Source of the DNA: RHLJ01 sp965247355
GTDB taxonomy: Bacteria > Bacteroidota > Rhodothermia > Balneolales > Balneolaceae
Direction of reading: 5' to 3'
Length of the DNA stretch: 64,000 nucleotides
Assembly (NCBI GenBank): GCA_965247355.1
Contig: OZ252011.1
Span: forward strand, 1,736,001-1,800,000
The translations under genes and the position numbers were made by a program. Positions within the stretch are counted from its first letter, which is position 1; every line of letters starts with the position of its first letter. The notes below the pieces were generated by a model, which saw only the letters and a list, made by a program, of their open reading frames with translations, made no database searches and was not told the DNA's origin. Positions 33,981-42,664 of the stretch are shown here, one piece after another.

Positions 33981-35109
33981 GCTGTTTTGCATAGGAGCCA
34001 AATACTTTCACCTCTTCGGCTTCTTTTGATAACTCTTCCAATGCTTTGGCAACTTCGGGATCACTACTATTCGACTCAATATCAATATAGAAGGAATACC
34101 TGAATGGCTCATTAATTCTTGGGCGTGATTCCAGCTTACAGATATTGATTCCGTGTTTGTGCATCACGTTCAGACAATCAACCAACGAACCTTCGTTGTG
34201 AGAGGTAACCATCATGAGTGATGTTTTGCATGGTATCTGTAAATCAACCTGAACTGATTTGGGGGAAACCACCACAAAACGGGTAAAATTTTCTTTTTGA
34301 TTGGCAATGTCATGGGCAATTACATGGAGACCATAGTGATCCGCTGCATGTGCGCCGGCAATAGCTGCCTGAGATAAATCCCCATCTTCAAGCACTTTCT
34401 TGGCTGAAATAGCCGTATCAAGATAGGACTCAACAGTACATCGTGGGAGTTTTGCAAGAAAATGAGTGCACTGTTCTATGGCTTTAGGATGAGATAGAAT
34501 TCTCCGGATTTGAGAAACTTCTACCTGCTCTATTGCCAGTAGACAATGAACCACTTTAATAATTTCTTCTCCAACGATATGTAAATCAGATTCACCCAGA
34601 ATATCATAGGTATCGTTGATGGAACCAGCAGTCGTATTCTCAATGGGAAGCACAGCATAATCCACATGGTTCTCTTTTACTGCTTTAGCTGCCTCTTCAA
34701 AAGTATCATACCCATAGCAATCTACATGTTCAAAGCGCTCGTTGAAGTGCCGAACTGCCGCGAGATGGCTATAAGCTCCATCCGTTCCTTGATAACTCAC
34801 CCTAATGGAATTTGCATCGTTCTTATTTTGATGATCAACTAATGAATGGGTCTGAAAGCGAACTGAATTTGTAATAATCTCTCGAAAAAGATGTTCTGCA
34901 TAGTAACGATCAAGCCCAACTTCAGTAGCGATGTCACGAATTTTGTTTAATAGTTTTTCTTCGCGTTCTAAATCCCGGATCCCTGTATTGGTTTCCAGCT
35001 TAAAAGATGAAACTTCTTTTACAAGCCCTTGCCGTTCTGCGAGGGATTTTATGATAGAGCGATCAATATCGTCGAGTCTTTTCCGAATTAACTCCAATTC
35101 TTTCTTCAT
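33973..35109 (-). CDS. pheA: bifunctional chorismate mutase / prephenate dehydratase
   Basis: The enzyme converts chorismate to prephenate and then to phenylpyruvate in phenylalanine synthesis. The 378-aa product has an N-terminal AroQ chorismate mutase domain (RKRLDDIDRSIIKSLAER, REEKLLNKI), then the prephenate dehydratase domain (YQGTDGAYSHLAA, VDYAVLPIENTTAGSIND, LSHPKAIEQC), then an ACT domain with the ESRPR motif before a YSFYIDIE strand. Length and domain order are standard. It is feedback-inhibited by Phe in relatives via the ESRP site, which is present here. Confidence 0.96.
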   Translation of the reverse strand: MKKELELIRKRLDDIDRSIIKSLAERQGLVKEVSSFKLETNTGIRDLEREEKLLNKIRDIATEVGLDRYYAEHLFREIITNSVRFQTHSLVDHQNKNDANSIRVSYQGTDGAYSHLAAVRHFNERFEHVDCYGYDTFEEAAKAVKENHVDYAVLPIENTTAGSINDTYDILGESDLHIVGEEIIKVVHCLLAIEQVEVSQIRRILSHPKAIEQCTHFLAKLPRCTVESYLDTAISAKKVLEDGDLSQAAIAGAHAADHYGLHVIAHDIANQKENFTRFVVVSPKSVQVDLQIPCKTSLMMVTSHNEGSLVDCLNVMHKHGINICKLESRPRINEPFRYSFYIDIESNSSDPEVAKALEELSKEAEEVKVFGSYAKQLS

Positions 35110-35230
35110 AACAAATCAACATGAATGAGTGTGAACGCGGAATGTAGTAAGATTGACAAGAAATTGAATGATTTTTCTATACATATTGAAATCAGACTGA
35201 ATTATTGGTAACTATTAAAAAAATACAGTT

Positions 35231-36025
35231 TTGAGACTCACGTTAACTTCGATCGTTATTCTTATTATTCTCATCAGTTCGGCTTGTTCGTTCAAGACTG
35301 TGATACATCCCTACCCCTACCAATATTCAGGGAATCCGGAAGAGGCAGCAGATAAAGTCGAGATAATTCGTCAGAACGGATATTTTTATATTGAACCGGA
35401 TTCAGGAAAAAAAGTATCTCTTGAATATTCAAATGGTTCATTACATGTTCTTTCTGGTATGTTCAGGACACCTGCTTTCACTAAAAATGATACCTATTCA
35501 AACCCAATCACAAAGAACAAATATTCGATAAGTGCAGAAGCAAAATATAATGCAGACTATAATGCAGATGAGTTTGTACTAAGTCTTACTGAGGTAGGGT
35601 CAGATAGTGTACTTGGCTTTGTAGAAGGACTTGTTGAAGATGCTGTTGTATATTTTAACGAGCGAGCATTTCGGTTTTCAGCTTTAGAATACTTCGAACC
35701 CCGAGTTCGAAAATCTAAAGATGAAGGCAAAACCATTTGGAATCATTACCCATTCGGAGCCACCTGGAGTGTAGAGATAGAGGACGTAATGGTTGGCGAG
35801 GTTTTACAAGGAAGTCCGGTTACCAAACGATTTGGTACAGAAGCCCACTATGGAGAGTCTTTTACCTTTCTCTTCTTTAAAGAGATGGATAATTCATCAA
35901 AAGCAGGGTTAATTAATGCCTGGATGGTTTATCTGGCTCTGGCAGACATCGACTACTATTACTATGAGTGTGATTATAATGATCAGTACGATGAAGACTG
36001 CCCGGGCTCAGTGGTTATTCAGTAA
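35231..36025 (+). CDS. hypothetical lipoprotein
   Basis: I do not recognise this 264-aa protein. It begins at a TTG (no nearby ATG), with a hydrophobic signal and lipobox ISSAC (Cys19). The remaining sequence is beta-rich and ends in a tyrosine- and aspartate-rich tail (DIDYYYYECDYNDQYDEDC). No domain motif is evident. It is a single gene on the plus strand upstream of the convergent ECF-sigma pair. The ribosome-binding site is weak, so the start is uncertain. Confidence 0.6.
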   Translation: MRLTLTSIVILIILISSACSFKTVIHPYPYQYSGNPEEAADKVEIIRQNGYFYIEPDSGKKVSLEYSNGSLHVLSGMFRTPAFTKNDTYSNPITKNKYSISAEAKYNADYNADEFVLSLTEVGSDSVLGFVEGLVEDAVVYFNERAFRFSALEYFEPRVRKSKDEGKTIWNHYPFGATWSVEIEDVMVGEVLQGSPVTKRFGTEAHYGESFTFLFFKEMDNSSKAGLINAWMVYLALADIDYYYYECDYNDQYDEDCPGSVVIQ

Positions 36026-36039
36026 TTAACTTTTATTCC

Positions 36040-36423
36040 TTACTTCTCAGATAGTTTTTCGGTCAGGATTGCTACTTGAAATTCAAGCCGTTTCATTTCC
36101 AGAATGATTGAGTTTTTATCCATTTGCATCCAGTGCCATTGCTTCAGCAAGCCATTCATAATAACACCAATCAGTAAACCAACTCCATATTTTGCCATTA
36201 GGATATTGTCCTCGACGGTGAAAAACTTGTAGCCAAACCAGAAAGCCAATAGCGTAATTGCAATTTGAAACGTTGTTACTAACACCGCCCATTTTCCTAG
36301 CTTTCCACTATAAAGACCTCCCCATTGCTTGAACATACCCTGTTCATCAAGGTCATGATAAAATTGAGCGTCTTCTTTGCTAAGTGATTCTTCAATCAAT
36401 TGATCAATTTCTTCCTTTTTCAT
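36040..36423 (-). CDS. two-helix membrane protein partner of the ECF sigma factor (DUF6768-like)
   Basis: The protein is 127 aa from the ATG at 36421-36423, where AGGTGA stands in good position; a GTG at 36432 would add three residues. It has a charged N-terminal helix (KKEEIDQLIEESLSKEDAQFYHDLDEQ), two transmembrane helices (about residues 46-65 and 76-95) and a cytosolic coil at the C-terminus. The layout resembles DUF6768 proteins encoded after ECF sigma factors. It overlaps the end of the sigma gene, suggesting it is its anti-sigma or membrane anchor, which is inferred. Confidence 0.75.
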   Translation of the reverse strand: MKKEEIDQLIEESLSKEDAQFYHDLDEQGMFKQWGGLYSGKLGKWAVLVTTFQIAITLLAFWFGYKFFTVEDNILMAKYGVGLLIGVIMNGLLKQWHWMQMDKNSIILEMKRLEFQVAILTEKLSEK

Positions 36424-36432
36424 GATATTCAC

Positions 36433-36990
36433 CTATTTATTTGGATTAAAAATTTCCTTCAAATGTTCACGTGCATTAAATAATCTGGATTTTACGGTGC
36501 CTGCTGATATTCTGAGAATATCAGATATTTCCTGAACCGAATAATTCTCCAGGTAAAACATGGTCAAGACTATTCGCTGGGATTGAGGCAGTCCTTTAAT
36601 GGCGAGCTTAAGTCGGGCTTTTCTTTCCAGAATGATATCCAGTGCATCCTCTTCGGTATATTCTTTCACCTCTTCTTGTGCCAAAAGCTGAGCTCTTTTT
36701 CGTGCTCTTTGTTGCTCCCGAATCCAATCAACAGCTTTTCTTCTGGCAATACTTAATGCCCAAACCTCAAAACTGATTCTTATGTTAACTGTAGTAAGAC
36801 CAGCTATAATAGCGTACCAACTCTCCTGCACTAAATCTTCCAAAGAAGCCTTATCCCTGGTCTGAGCAAAAATTTGTTGCTCTAGCTGAGGATGAAACCG
36901 CTTAATTAAAAGCTTTAATGCCTGCCTGTCGCCTTCCTGGAATTGTTTAACCAGGTAGTCATTCTGAATATGTGTTTCTTTCTTTTTCAT
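36433..36990 (-). CDS. RNA polymerase ECF-type sigma-70 factor
   Basis: The 185-aa product has sigma region 2 (VKQFQEGDRQALKLLIKRF, LEDLVQESWYAII, with the typical DLVQE core) and region 4 (LPQSQRIVLTMFYLENYSVQEISDILRISAGTVKSRLFNARE, a canonical HTH ending with the R-x-x-L pattern). Both segments are split for length only. It is the first gene of the pair with the two-helix membrane protein. The long-inverted repeat TTCATTTA (37025-37032) / TAAATGAA (37046-37053) in its leader may be a control site. Confidence 0.92.
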   Translation of the reverse strand: MKKKETHIQNDYLVKQFQEGDRQALKLLIKRFHPQLEQQIFAQTRDKASLEDLVQESWYAIIAGLTTVNIRISFEVWALSIARRKAVDWIREQQRARKRAQLLAQEEVKEYTEEDALDIILERKARLKLAIKGLPQSQRIVLTMFYLENYSVQEISDILRISAGTVKSRLFNAREHLKEIFNPNK

Positions 36991-37024
36991 GACTATTTAT
37001 GTAGTCGTCCTGAAAATCAAAAGG

Positions 37025-37053
37025 TTCATTTATTTTGCAAAAAAGTAAATGAA
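37025..37053. promoter_or_regulatory. inverted repeat upstream of the ECF sigma gene
   Basis: TTCATTTA (37025-37032) and TAAATGAA (37046-37053) form an 8-bp inverted repeat spaced by 13 bases. It lies 35 bp upstream of the ECF sigma ATG and within the divergent region with azurin. Its role as an operator is inferred from its position only. Confidence 0.4.
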
Positions 37054-37111
37054 TTATCCATCCGTTATTCTCCGAAATTCACATTATCTTCATATTAAAA
37101 TGACAACTTTT

Positions 37112-37128
37112 ATGAATGTAATATTCAT
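37112..37128. promoter_or_regulatory. palindrome upstream of azurin, candidate operator
   Basis: ATGAAT (37112-37117) and ATTCAT (37123-37128) flank a 5-base spacer 19 bp before the azurin ATG. The form recalls operators bound by dimeric redox regulators of the Rrf2/NsrR type, but the sequence is not a clear match to a known consensus. Confidence 0.4.
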
Positions 37129-37146
37129 CAAAATTATAGAGGAATT

Positions 37147-37605
37147 ATGAATTTTATTATTTCAATGTTGATGGTGCTTTTTATAAGTAATCCATTTAAT
37201 ACATCTGATCTTACTTCCACAGCAGCCAATATGGATACAGAGGTTGTTATAGAAGGAAATGACCAGATGAGATTTAACCTATCTGAAATTAAAGTCAAGG
37301 CCGGAGAAACAGTTACCTTAACCCTTAAGCATACCGGAAAACTTCCTAAAGCTGCAATGGGGCATAACTGGGTACTTTTGGCTGCGGGGACTGATGTTAA
37401 AGCATTTGCTACCGAAGCTATGAAAGCCCGTGATAACGAATATATCCCCGAAGGGAGTGATTTAGTACTTGCACATACCGCATTAATTGGTGGTGGTGAG
37501 GAAGTAACTATCGAGTTTACAGCGCCTGCTGCGGGTGAGTATGACTTCATTTGCAGTTTTCCGGGGCACTATGCTCTTATGAAAGGTAAATTAATTGTAG
37601 AGTAA
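37147..37605 (+). CDS. azurin (type I copper protein)
   Basis: The 152-aa protein has a secretion signal and the azurin fold. The mature part opens EVVIEGNDQMRFNLSEIKV and keeps the copper ligands H73 (GHNWVLL), C136 (FICSFPGHY), H141 and M145; the spacing C-x4-H-x3-M is exactly that of azurin. The cysteine pair of the usual azurin disulfide is missing. Azurins shuttle electrons in the periplasm. It is a single gene ending in a bidirectional terminator, with the ECF sigma gene divergently upstream. Confidence 0.92.
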   Translation: MNFIISMLMVLFISNPFNTSDLTSTAANMDTEVVIEGNDQMRFNLSEIKVKAGETVTLTLKHTGKLPKAAMGHNWVLLAAGTDVKAFATEAMKARDNEYIPEGSDLVLAHTALIGGGEEVTIEFTAPAAGEYDFICSFPGHYALMKGKLIVE

Positions 37606-37623
37606 TCTATATCCGATTATTAA

Positions 37624-37656
37624 AAGCCACTGGTTATCAATCAGTGGCTTTTTTTA
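37624..37656. terminator. bidirectional intrinsic terminator
   Basis: AAGCCACTG (37624-37632) and CAGTGGCTT (37642-37650) form a perfect 9-bp stem followed by a T-run to 37656, between convergent azurin and DUF4386 genes. The DUF4386 stop codon lies in the loop, so the hairpin is part of that gene's 3' end. Confidence 0.9.
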
Positions 37657-38347
37657 TTCCTGGAGATACCGCTCCTTTAGCGGTTAGCCAGATTGCAAAA
37701 CTAATTTCTGAAACAATAGCTGCAATTATCACCATCACTTCGGTTATTTCAGAAAACTCTGGAACAAGAAACTGTGTAAAGCTATCGATTACATAGAAAA
37801 GTCCTGCGATTCCAACCAAAATCCCAAACAGAGATGGAAGATATTCCGATTTCCTGATCAAATAGCTCAATACCAAACAGCTGAACCCAAAGAACACACC
37901 ACTCAACAAGTATCCGTAAGAATGAGCTTCCATCATAAACATAATGGTACTACTCAATTGGCTCGATTCAAATGCTCCGGCTAAATCACCAGAGTTAATG
38001 ATGAGAATTACGCCAAAATGGTTCATCAGATTTACTGCAATGATTATCGCCTGTGCAAGCCTGAACATCGCTGACAATAATGATACGGACTTACTTACGT
38101 GCTTCAGCATCAGATAGAACACTAATGCAATGCTGATGTCTGCTAAGACCATAATGATATCGCTGGCGAAACCAAGTCTGAATAGCATCTCAGAATTGGT
38201 AATATTTTCAATAGTAGCCTGAGCATTACCATTTACAATTAAGCCCGATCGTACTACACCTTCACTAAAAATCCCGCTTATTATGATAATGAGATATAAA
38301 ACCCCGGCTATTCGACCATATTTCTTTTGAGTATTATAATCAGTCAT
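37637..38347 (-). CDS. DUF4386 family membrane protein
   Basis: The 236-aa protein has seven hydrophobic segments and the DUF4386 family pattern (KKYGRIAGVLYLIIIISGIF at the start, LFRLGFASDIIMVLADI, a glycine/serine-rich FGILVGIAGLFYVIDS near the end). The function is unknown. Its start overlaps the end of the quinone oxidoreductase gene by 8 bp, so the two form an operon. A terminator follows in its last codons. Confidence 0.88.
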   Translation of the reverse strand: MTDYNTQKKYGRIAGVLYLIIIISGIFSEGVVRSGLIVNGNAQATIENITNSEMLFRLGFASDIIMVLADISIALVFYLMLKHVSKSVSLLSAMFRLAQAIIIAVNLMNHFGVILIINSGDLAGAFESSQLSSTIMFMMEAHSYGYLLSGVFFGFSCLVLSYLIRKSEYLPSLFGILVGIAGLFYVIDSFTQFLVPEFSEITEVMVIIAAIVSEISFAIWLTAKGAVSPGIKKATD

Positions 38348-39341
38348 TTTCTTCTCCTGTTACGTTAATAACTACATTTCCTTTTTTGTGTCCTTTCTCC
38401 ACATATCGGTGCGCCTCGGCAACTTGTGGTAATTGATACGTTCGGTCGATGACCGGGATCAAAATGCCCTGTTCCAACAAGTCTCTGATAATTTTGAAAT
38501 CTTTCCTCTTAGATTCATTATCTCTCAAACCAGTAGCAACGAAAATTGCTTTTTTACCTTTTGACCTGGAAGTTTTTATCATATCCATCATCATTCTGAT
38601 TCCAAGTACCGGACTCAAGTAGATTCCTTTTCCAGTGAGTACTTTTTTAGAATCATTGAATGTTGATTTTCCTACCGTATCAAAAATGATATCGTACTGA
38701 TTCTTTCCTTCTGTGAAATCTTCTTTGGTATAATCAATGACTTCGTCTGCTCCCATCGACTTCACCATATCCACATTTGAAGTACTAGAAACTCCGGTTA
38801 CATGAGCACCGAAGTGATTAGCTAACTGAACAGCTGCGGTACCAATACTGCCTGATGCGCCATTGATCAAAATCTTCTGACCTTCCTTGATTTGAGCATG
38901 TTCCACTAAAAAAGGAAAAGCTGTGGTAGCTCCGTCAATAATTGCAGTGGCCTGGGAATAACTAAGATTTTCAGGCATTGAAAATATTACCCCGCTCTGA
39001 GAAACTTTCACATACTCAGTATAGGTTCCTCCATCAATATCGGTAGAACCAAATACCTTTTCGCCTACAGAAAATTTAGTGACATTACTCCCAACAGTTA
39101 CAATTTCACCTGCGAAGTCTGTACCTGAAATTTGATTCTTTGGTTTTAGAAGTCCCATAAATAATCGACCGATTAATGGATAACCGGTTCGCATTGCGGT
39201 ATGTGCGTTTGTTACTGCGGTTGCATGGACTTTGACAAGAATTTCATCAGCACCAGGTACCGGTTTTTCAGCAACTCCATATTTCAAAACATCAGCTGAT
39301 CCATATCCGGTAGTTAGTATAGCGTTCATTGTTGTAGTCAT
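38340..39341 (-). CDS. NAD(P)-dependent alcohol dehydrogenase, quinone-oxidoreductase type (MDR superfamily)
   Basis: The 333-aa protein is a medium-chain dehydrogenase/reductase with an N-terminal GroES-like fold (residues 1-120) and a Rossmann domain. The latter has GASGSIGTAAVQLANHFG (dinucleotide binding) and DIIFDTVGKSTF. The catalytic zinc ligands of alcohol dehydrogenases are not visible, so a zinc-free quinone-oxidoreductase-like enzyme is likely. It heads a pair with the DUF4386 gene. The frequent pairing of these two genes is from family knowledge and not checked here. Confidence 0.9.
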   Translation of the reverse strand: MTTTMNAILTTGYGSADVLKYGVAEKPVPGADEILVKVHATAVTNAHTAMRTGYPLIGRLFMGLLKPKNQISGTDFAGEIVTVGSNVTKFSVGEKVFGSTDIDGGTYTEYVKVSQSGVIFSMPENLSYSQATAIIDGATTAFPFLVEHAQIKEGQKILINGASGSIGTAAVQLANHFGAHVTGVSSTSNVDMVKSMGADEVIDYTKEDFTEGKNQYDIIFDTVGKSTFNDSKKVLTGKGIYLSPVLGIRMMMDMIKTSRSKGKKAIFVATGLRDNESKRKDFKIIRDLLEQGILIPVIDRTYQLPQVAEAHRYVEKGHKKGNVVINVTGEEND

Positions 39342-39428
39342 AACAGAAGTGTTTTGTGTTAGTGTTAATTTCTGACACCAACTTATGACTACCTATCCTT
39401 TCGAACGTTCGGGTTTGTAAATCCGAAC

Positions 39429-41747
39429 TTATTGTTGAAGTACGGATTTCAAATACTTACTTGGAGTAGTTCCCGTGCTTTTCTTAAAAAAGCTGTTAAA
39501 AACCGTTTTAGAATTGAATCCTGATTCAAAAGCGATAGCAAGTAGAGTAAAGTTTTGATTTTCCGGTTTCAGGATTTCTTGTTTGAAATGGTTCAACCGA
39601 TAAGTATTCACGAATTCAGAGAAGTTCTGATCAAAACCCTTGTTCAATAATTGAGAAAGATGATTGGCCGGGATTCCAAGTTTTTCTGCCAGATTTCGGA
39701 GAGTTAGATAAGGATCTAAAAATAGCTTTTCCTTCTCCATAATTATCGAAAGCTGCTTCCTGTATTTTTCCAGGTCTTCGTCTGACAAAAGAGACTTTTT
39801 ATAGCTAACGTCTTCTGATACTTCTTCGTCAACCGAAGCTGGAAGCGGACTCATTAGCTCCTGAAATCTGTTATTATCAAATAAAGATTTGAGCATTGGA
39901 TCCACGTTGAGGTACATTAGCATGGGCAACCGGTACGAAACCGCCTGTTCCACATAATCAACAGCCTGATCAATATTCCCAGAAACGGTCTCTATAAGAA
40001 TTAAAAAGTTCAGTGCTTGTTCAATTTGATCAGACTGAAGTGCTTGTTTTAGCTCACTGATTCCTTCTTTTACAGCATCTACATTTTTTAGCGCAGCTTG
40101 AGCTAGTGTTATTCCTCCTGTTTTCACTAATTGAGAAGCCTCATCAGGTAAGTTCTGAAAATGTTTGAGGGCTTCTTCCGCTTTACCAAGTAAAATTAAT
40201 GCCTGTCCCATTTCCATATATGAAACTTCGGCTCCGGGCTTTAAGTCAATACTTTTTTTATAGTGTGTAATTGCCTGTTCAAAATCCTCCTGAACATAAC
40301 AGACAAAGCCTTTGAGATGATGAGTTATATCCGAAAAAGGGTCGAGTTTAAGCGCGGTATTGATGTACTGTTCAGCAGCTTCAAATTTTTTCTCAGTTAT
40401 TATAACTGAAGTCATCGTTTGGTAATAATCGACAATGGGTCGTTCCTGATGCACTTTTTGCAGATGTTTATAGGTCGCTTTCAAGTCCCAGTCCTGCAAA
40501 AAGCTCATCCAGGCTAGTTGTAGCTGACACTCAGGTAAATCCGGGTCGAGTTTGATAGCTTTATTTAAATATCCCTGTCCTTCCCCAAAAGCTTGTCCCG
40601 CCGGCATTAACCCAAGAGTACCTTTTAAAACGAAACCCATGTGCATTCCCAACCAGCCGTATACATAGCCTGGAAACTCTTCAATCAGATCGCGGAGAAT
40701 ACTCATTCCGGTTTCTATGTCTTTTGCGTTCATTTTAAGTAAATGATAGCGGCTCTTCAGATAGGACTTGTATCCATCAACAGAAACATCAGGTTGCTCC
40801 ACCAGTGTATTCCCAATTTGTAAATCTCCAAGATGCTCTCTCAAACGATCCGCAATGATTAAACTTATTTCATCCTGAACTTCGAAAATATTCTCTAGTG
40901 TCCTGTCAAAAGTATCCGACCAAAAGCTATAATCGTTGCTAACATCTATGAGTTGAGTAGAAACCCTCATTTGATTTCCGGCTAGCCTGACACTTCCAAC
41001 CACAATTGTGGATACCTGAAGTTCATCCCCAATTTCCTTCAGGCTTAGATTCTTTCCTTTAAAGTGAAAAGATGAAGTCCTTGAAGTAACTCTTAACTCT
41101 TTGATCTTTGTCAGAGCATTTATCACTTCTTCTGTAATACCATCACTTAAATATTCATTGTCCTCTGAGGTACTCAGATTTTCAAACGGAAGTACTGCAA
41201 CCGATTTATTATCTAATACTTTATTTGGAAGCTGATCTGGTTTCGGAATAACAAATCCATTTTTTGAAACAGCAAAAACTTCAATAGGTTCGGTAATATT
41301 TTTAAACTCAAAAGTTCCAAGAGAAACCGTTTCAAGGTCTGATTGATTTTTCAGCTCTTTGTTTATGTTTTCGGAAATCAGCACTGCTCCTTGTTGGCTA
41401 ATCCCCTCTACCCTGGCCGCTACGTTCACTCCATCCCCAAAGATTTCAGTGCCATCATAAAAAATATCCCCAAGATGAAGCCCTATTCTCACTGGAACTA
41501 CTATCTCACCACCAGTAAACTCTTTCTGCAATTCAACTGCACATAAAACAGCATCAACGGCACTACCAAAAAAGCTGAGTGTACCATCTCCAAAATATTG
41601 AACAATGGTTCCGCTAAATTTCTCGTGACCTTTTTTAAATATTTTTCTGTGCTTCTTTCTGATTTCGATCGCAGCCTTCTCATTCTCCTGCATAAGTGCA
41701 GAGTACCCCACTATATCCGTAAACATGATGGCTGCTAAGCGTCGCAT
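39429..41747 (-). CDS. class III cyclase - TolB-like - TPR - AraC-type HTH multidomain regulator
   Basis: This 772-aa protein combines four modules. First comes a class III nucleotide cyclase domain (D11, D54 metal aspartates; GVNVAARV with N and R), then a TolB-N-like domain (SVAVLPFENLSTSEDNEYLSDGITEEV, split), then TPR-like helical repeats (about residues 330-600), then an AraC-type DNA-binding domain (about 665-770: LAEKLGIPANHLSQLLN, FESGFNSKTVFNSFFKKSTGTTPS). The lysine that reads adenine is Q50 and the matching acidic residue is E, so the substrate is uncertain. It could act as a transcription factor tied to a cyclic-nucleotide signal. It is a single gene. Confidence 0.9.
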   Translation of the reverse strand: MRRLAAIMFTDIVGYSALMQENEKAAIEIRKKHRKIFKKGHEKFSGTIVQYFGDGTLSFFGSAVDAVLCAVELQKEFTGGEIVVPVRIGLHLGDIFYDGTEIFGDGVNVAARVEGISQQGAVLISENINKELKNQSDLETVSLGTFEFKNITEPIEVFAVSKNGFVIPKPDQLPNKVLDNKSVAVLPFENLSTSEDNEYLSDGITEEVINALTKIKELRVTSRTSSFHFKGKNLSLKEIGDELQVSTIVVGSVRLAGNQMRVSTQLIDVSNDYSFWSDTFDRTLENIFEVQDEISLIIADRLREHLGDLQIGNTLVEQPDVSVDGYKSYLKSRYHLLKMNAKDIETGMSILRDLIEEFPGYVYGWLGMHMGFVLKGTLGLMPAGQAFGEGQGYLNKAIKLDPDLPECQLQLAWMSFLQDWDLKATYKHLQKVHQERPIVDYYQTMTSVIITEKKFEAAEQYINTALKLDPFSDITHHLKGFVCYVQEDFEQAITHYKKSIDLKPGAEVSYMEMGQALILLGKAEEALKHFQNLPDEASQLVKTGGITLAQAALKNVDAVKEGISELKQALQSDQIEQALNFLILIETVSGNIDQAVDYVEQAVSYRLPMLMYLNVDPMLKSLFDNNRFQELMSPLPASVDEEVSEDVSYKKSLLSDEDLEKYRKQLSIIMEKEKLFLDPYLTLRNLAEKLGIPANHLSQLLNKGFDQNFSEFVNTYRLNHFKQEILKPENQNFTLLAIAFESGFNSKTVFNSFFKKSTGTTPSKYLKSVLQQ

Positions 41748-41839
41748 ATCTTATCCGAAAAAGTACATGAATCTACCTATACTCCATAGAATTTTAAAAC
41801 TTAATATTTTCAACTCAATACTTACTCTCTCAGAAAAAA

Positions 41840-42256
41840 ATGAACACTAACTACATCTTCGTTTATGGCCTCCTTAAATCCATATATGACAATGAACCTG
41901 CCAGGTTAATTCGTAAAAACTGTACACTGATCGGTGAAGGTTCCTTCCCGGGAAAACTGATTGATATTGGTTCATATCCCGGAGCAGTTTATGAATCCAA
42001 ATCAGATTCGAAAGTATATGGTGAGGTTTACAGAATAGATAAAAATAAAGATGAACTGGTTTCTTTTTTAGACCAATTCGAAGGAGTTGGCGATCAGTTT
42101 GAACAACCTAATGAGTACATACGTGAGAATATTCCAATCCAAATAGATGGCAGAGAGATTCTTGCTTCATCTTATCTGTACCATTGGAACTACGATGGAC
42201 TAAAAGTGATTGCTAGTGGCAGATATGAAAACGAAAAAGGGACCAGGAATAAATGA
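41840..42256 (+). CDS. gamma-glutamylcyclotransferase (GGCT/AIG2-like) family protein
   Basis: The 138-aa product has the GGCT-like fold: NYIFVYGLLKSIY (family form VYGTLR), then GAVYESKSDSKVYGEVYRI, and the catalytic-glutamate region FLDQFEGVGDQ. Members cyclise gamma-glutamyl groups or cleave glutathione-like compounds, but many have other substrates. The stop overlaps the ATG of the next gene (ATGA), so it is an operon with the small membrane protein at 42253. Confidence 0.82.
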   Translation: MNTNYIFVYGLLKSIYDNEPARLIRKNCTLIGEGSFPGKLIDIGSYPGAVYESKSDSKVYGEVYRIDKNKDELVSFLDQFEGVGDQFEQPNEYIRENIPIQIDGREILASSYLYHWNYDGLKVIASGRYENEKGTRNK

Positions 42257-42660
42257 GTAAAAGTGGCGAAGAAGCAAAGAATAAATCAAGAATGGGATTA
42301 GGCTTTTTAGCTGGGATGATCGGAGCTTACATCTTTTCAGATGGTTTTGTACGAATCGCATATTGGCTTGGAATTTATGAACTCGGAACCACCACCAACA
42401 TTGGTTATCTGGTAAGTATTTTTACCGGATTAGTTACCGGAATTCTCACCGTATATATAAGTAAAAGGCGCCAACTACGTATTTTACTTTTTGTAGTCGG
42501 AACTCTATTAGTTATGGATCACATAGCTTTTTTCTCTAATTCAGACTTTAGCCTCGCCAGAATGATCAATCGAATGATGATCGATTTCAGTGCATTAATA
42601 GGTGGATTTATATTCTACAAATTGTTTGGGAATTCTGATTCTGGTATTGAATCATCCTAA
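42253..42660 (+). CDS. hypothetical membrane protein
   Basis: The 135-aa product has a short charged N-terminus and four hydrophobic helices (about residues 13-32, 48-68, 75-92 and 108-126). I do not recognise a family. It overlaps the preceding GGCT-like gene by four bases and is followed by the convergent ThuA gene. Confidence 0.6.
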   Translation: MSKSGEEAKNKSRMGLGFLAGMIGAYIFSDGFVRIAYWLGIYELGTTTNIGYLVSIFTGLVTGILTVYISKRRQLRILLFVVGTLLVMDHIAFFSNSDFSLARMINRMMIDFSALIGGFIFYKLFGNSDSGIESS

Positions 42661-42664
42661 ACAA

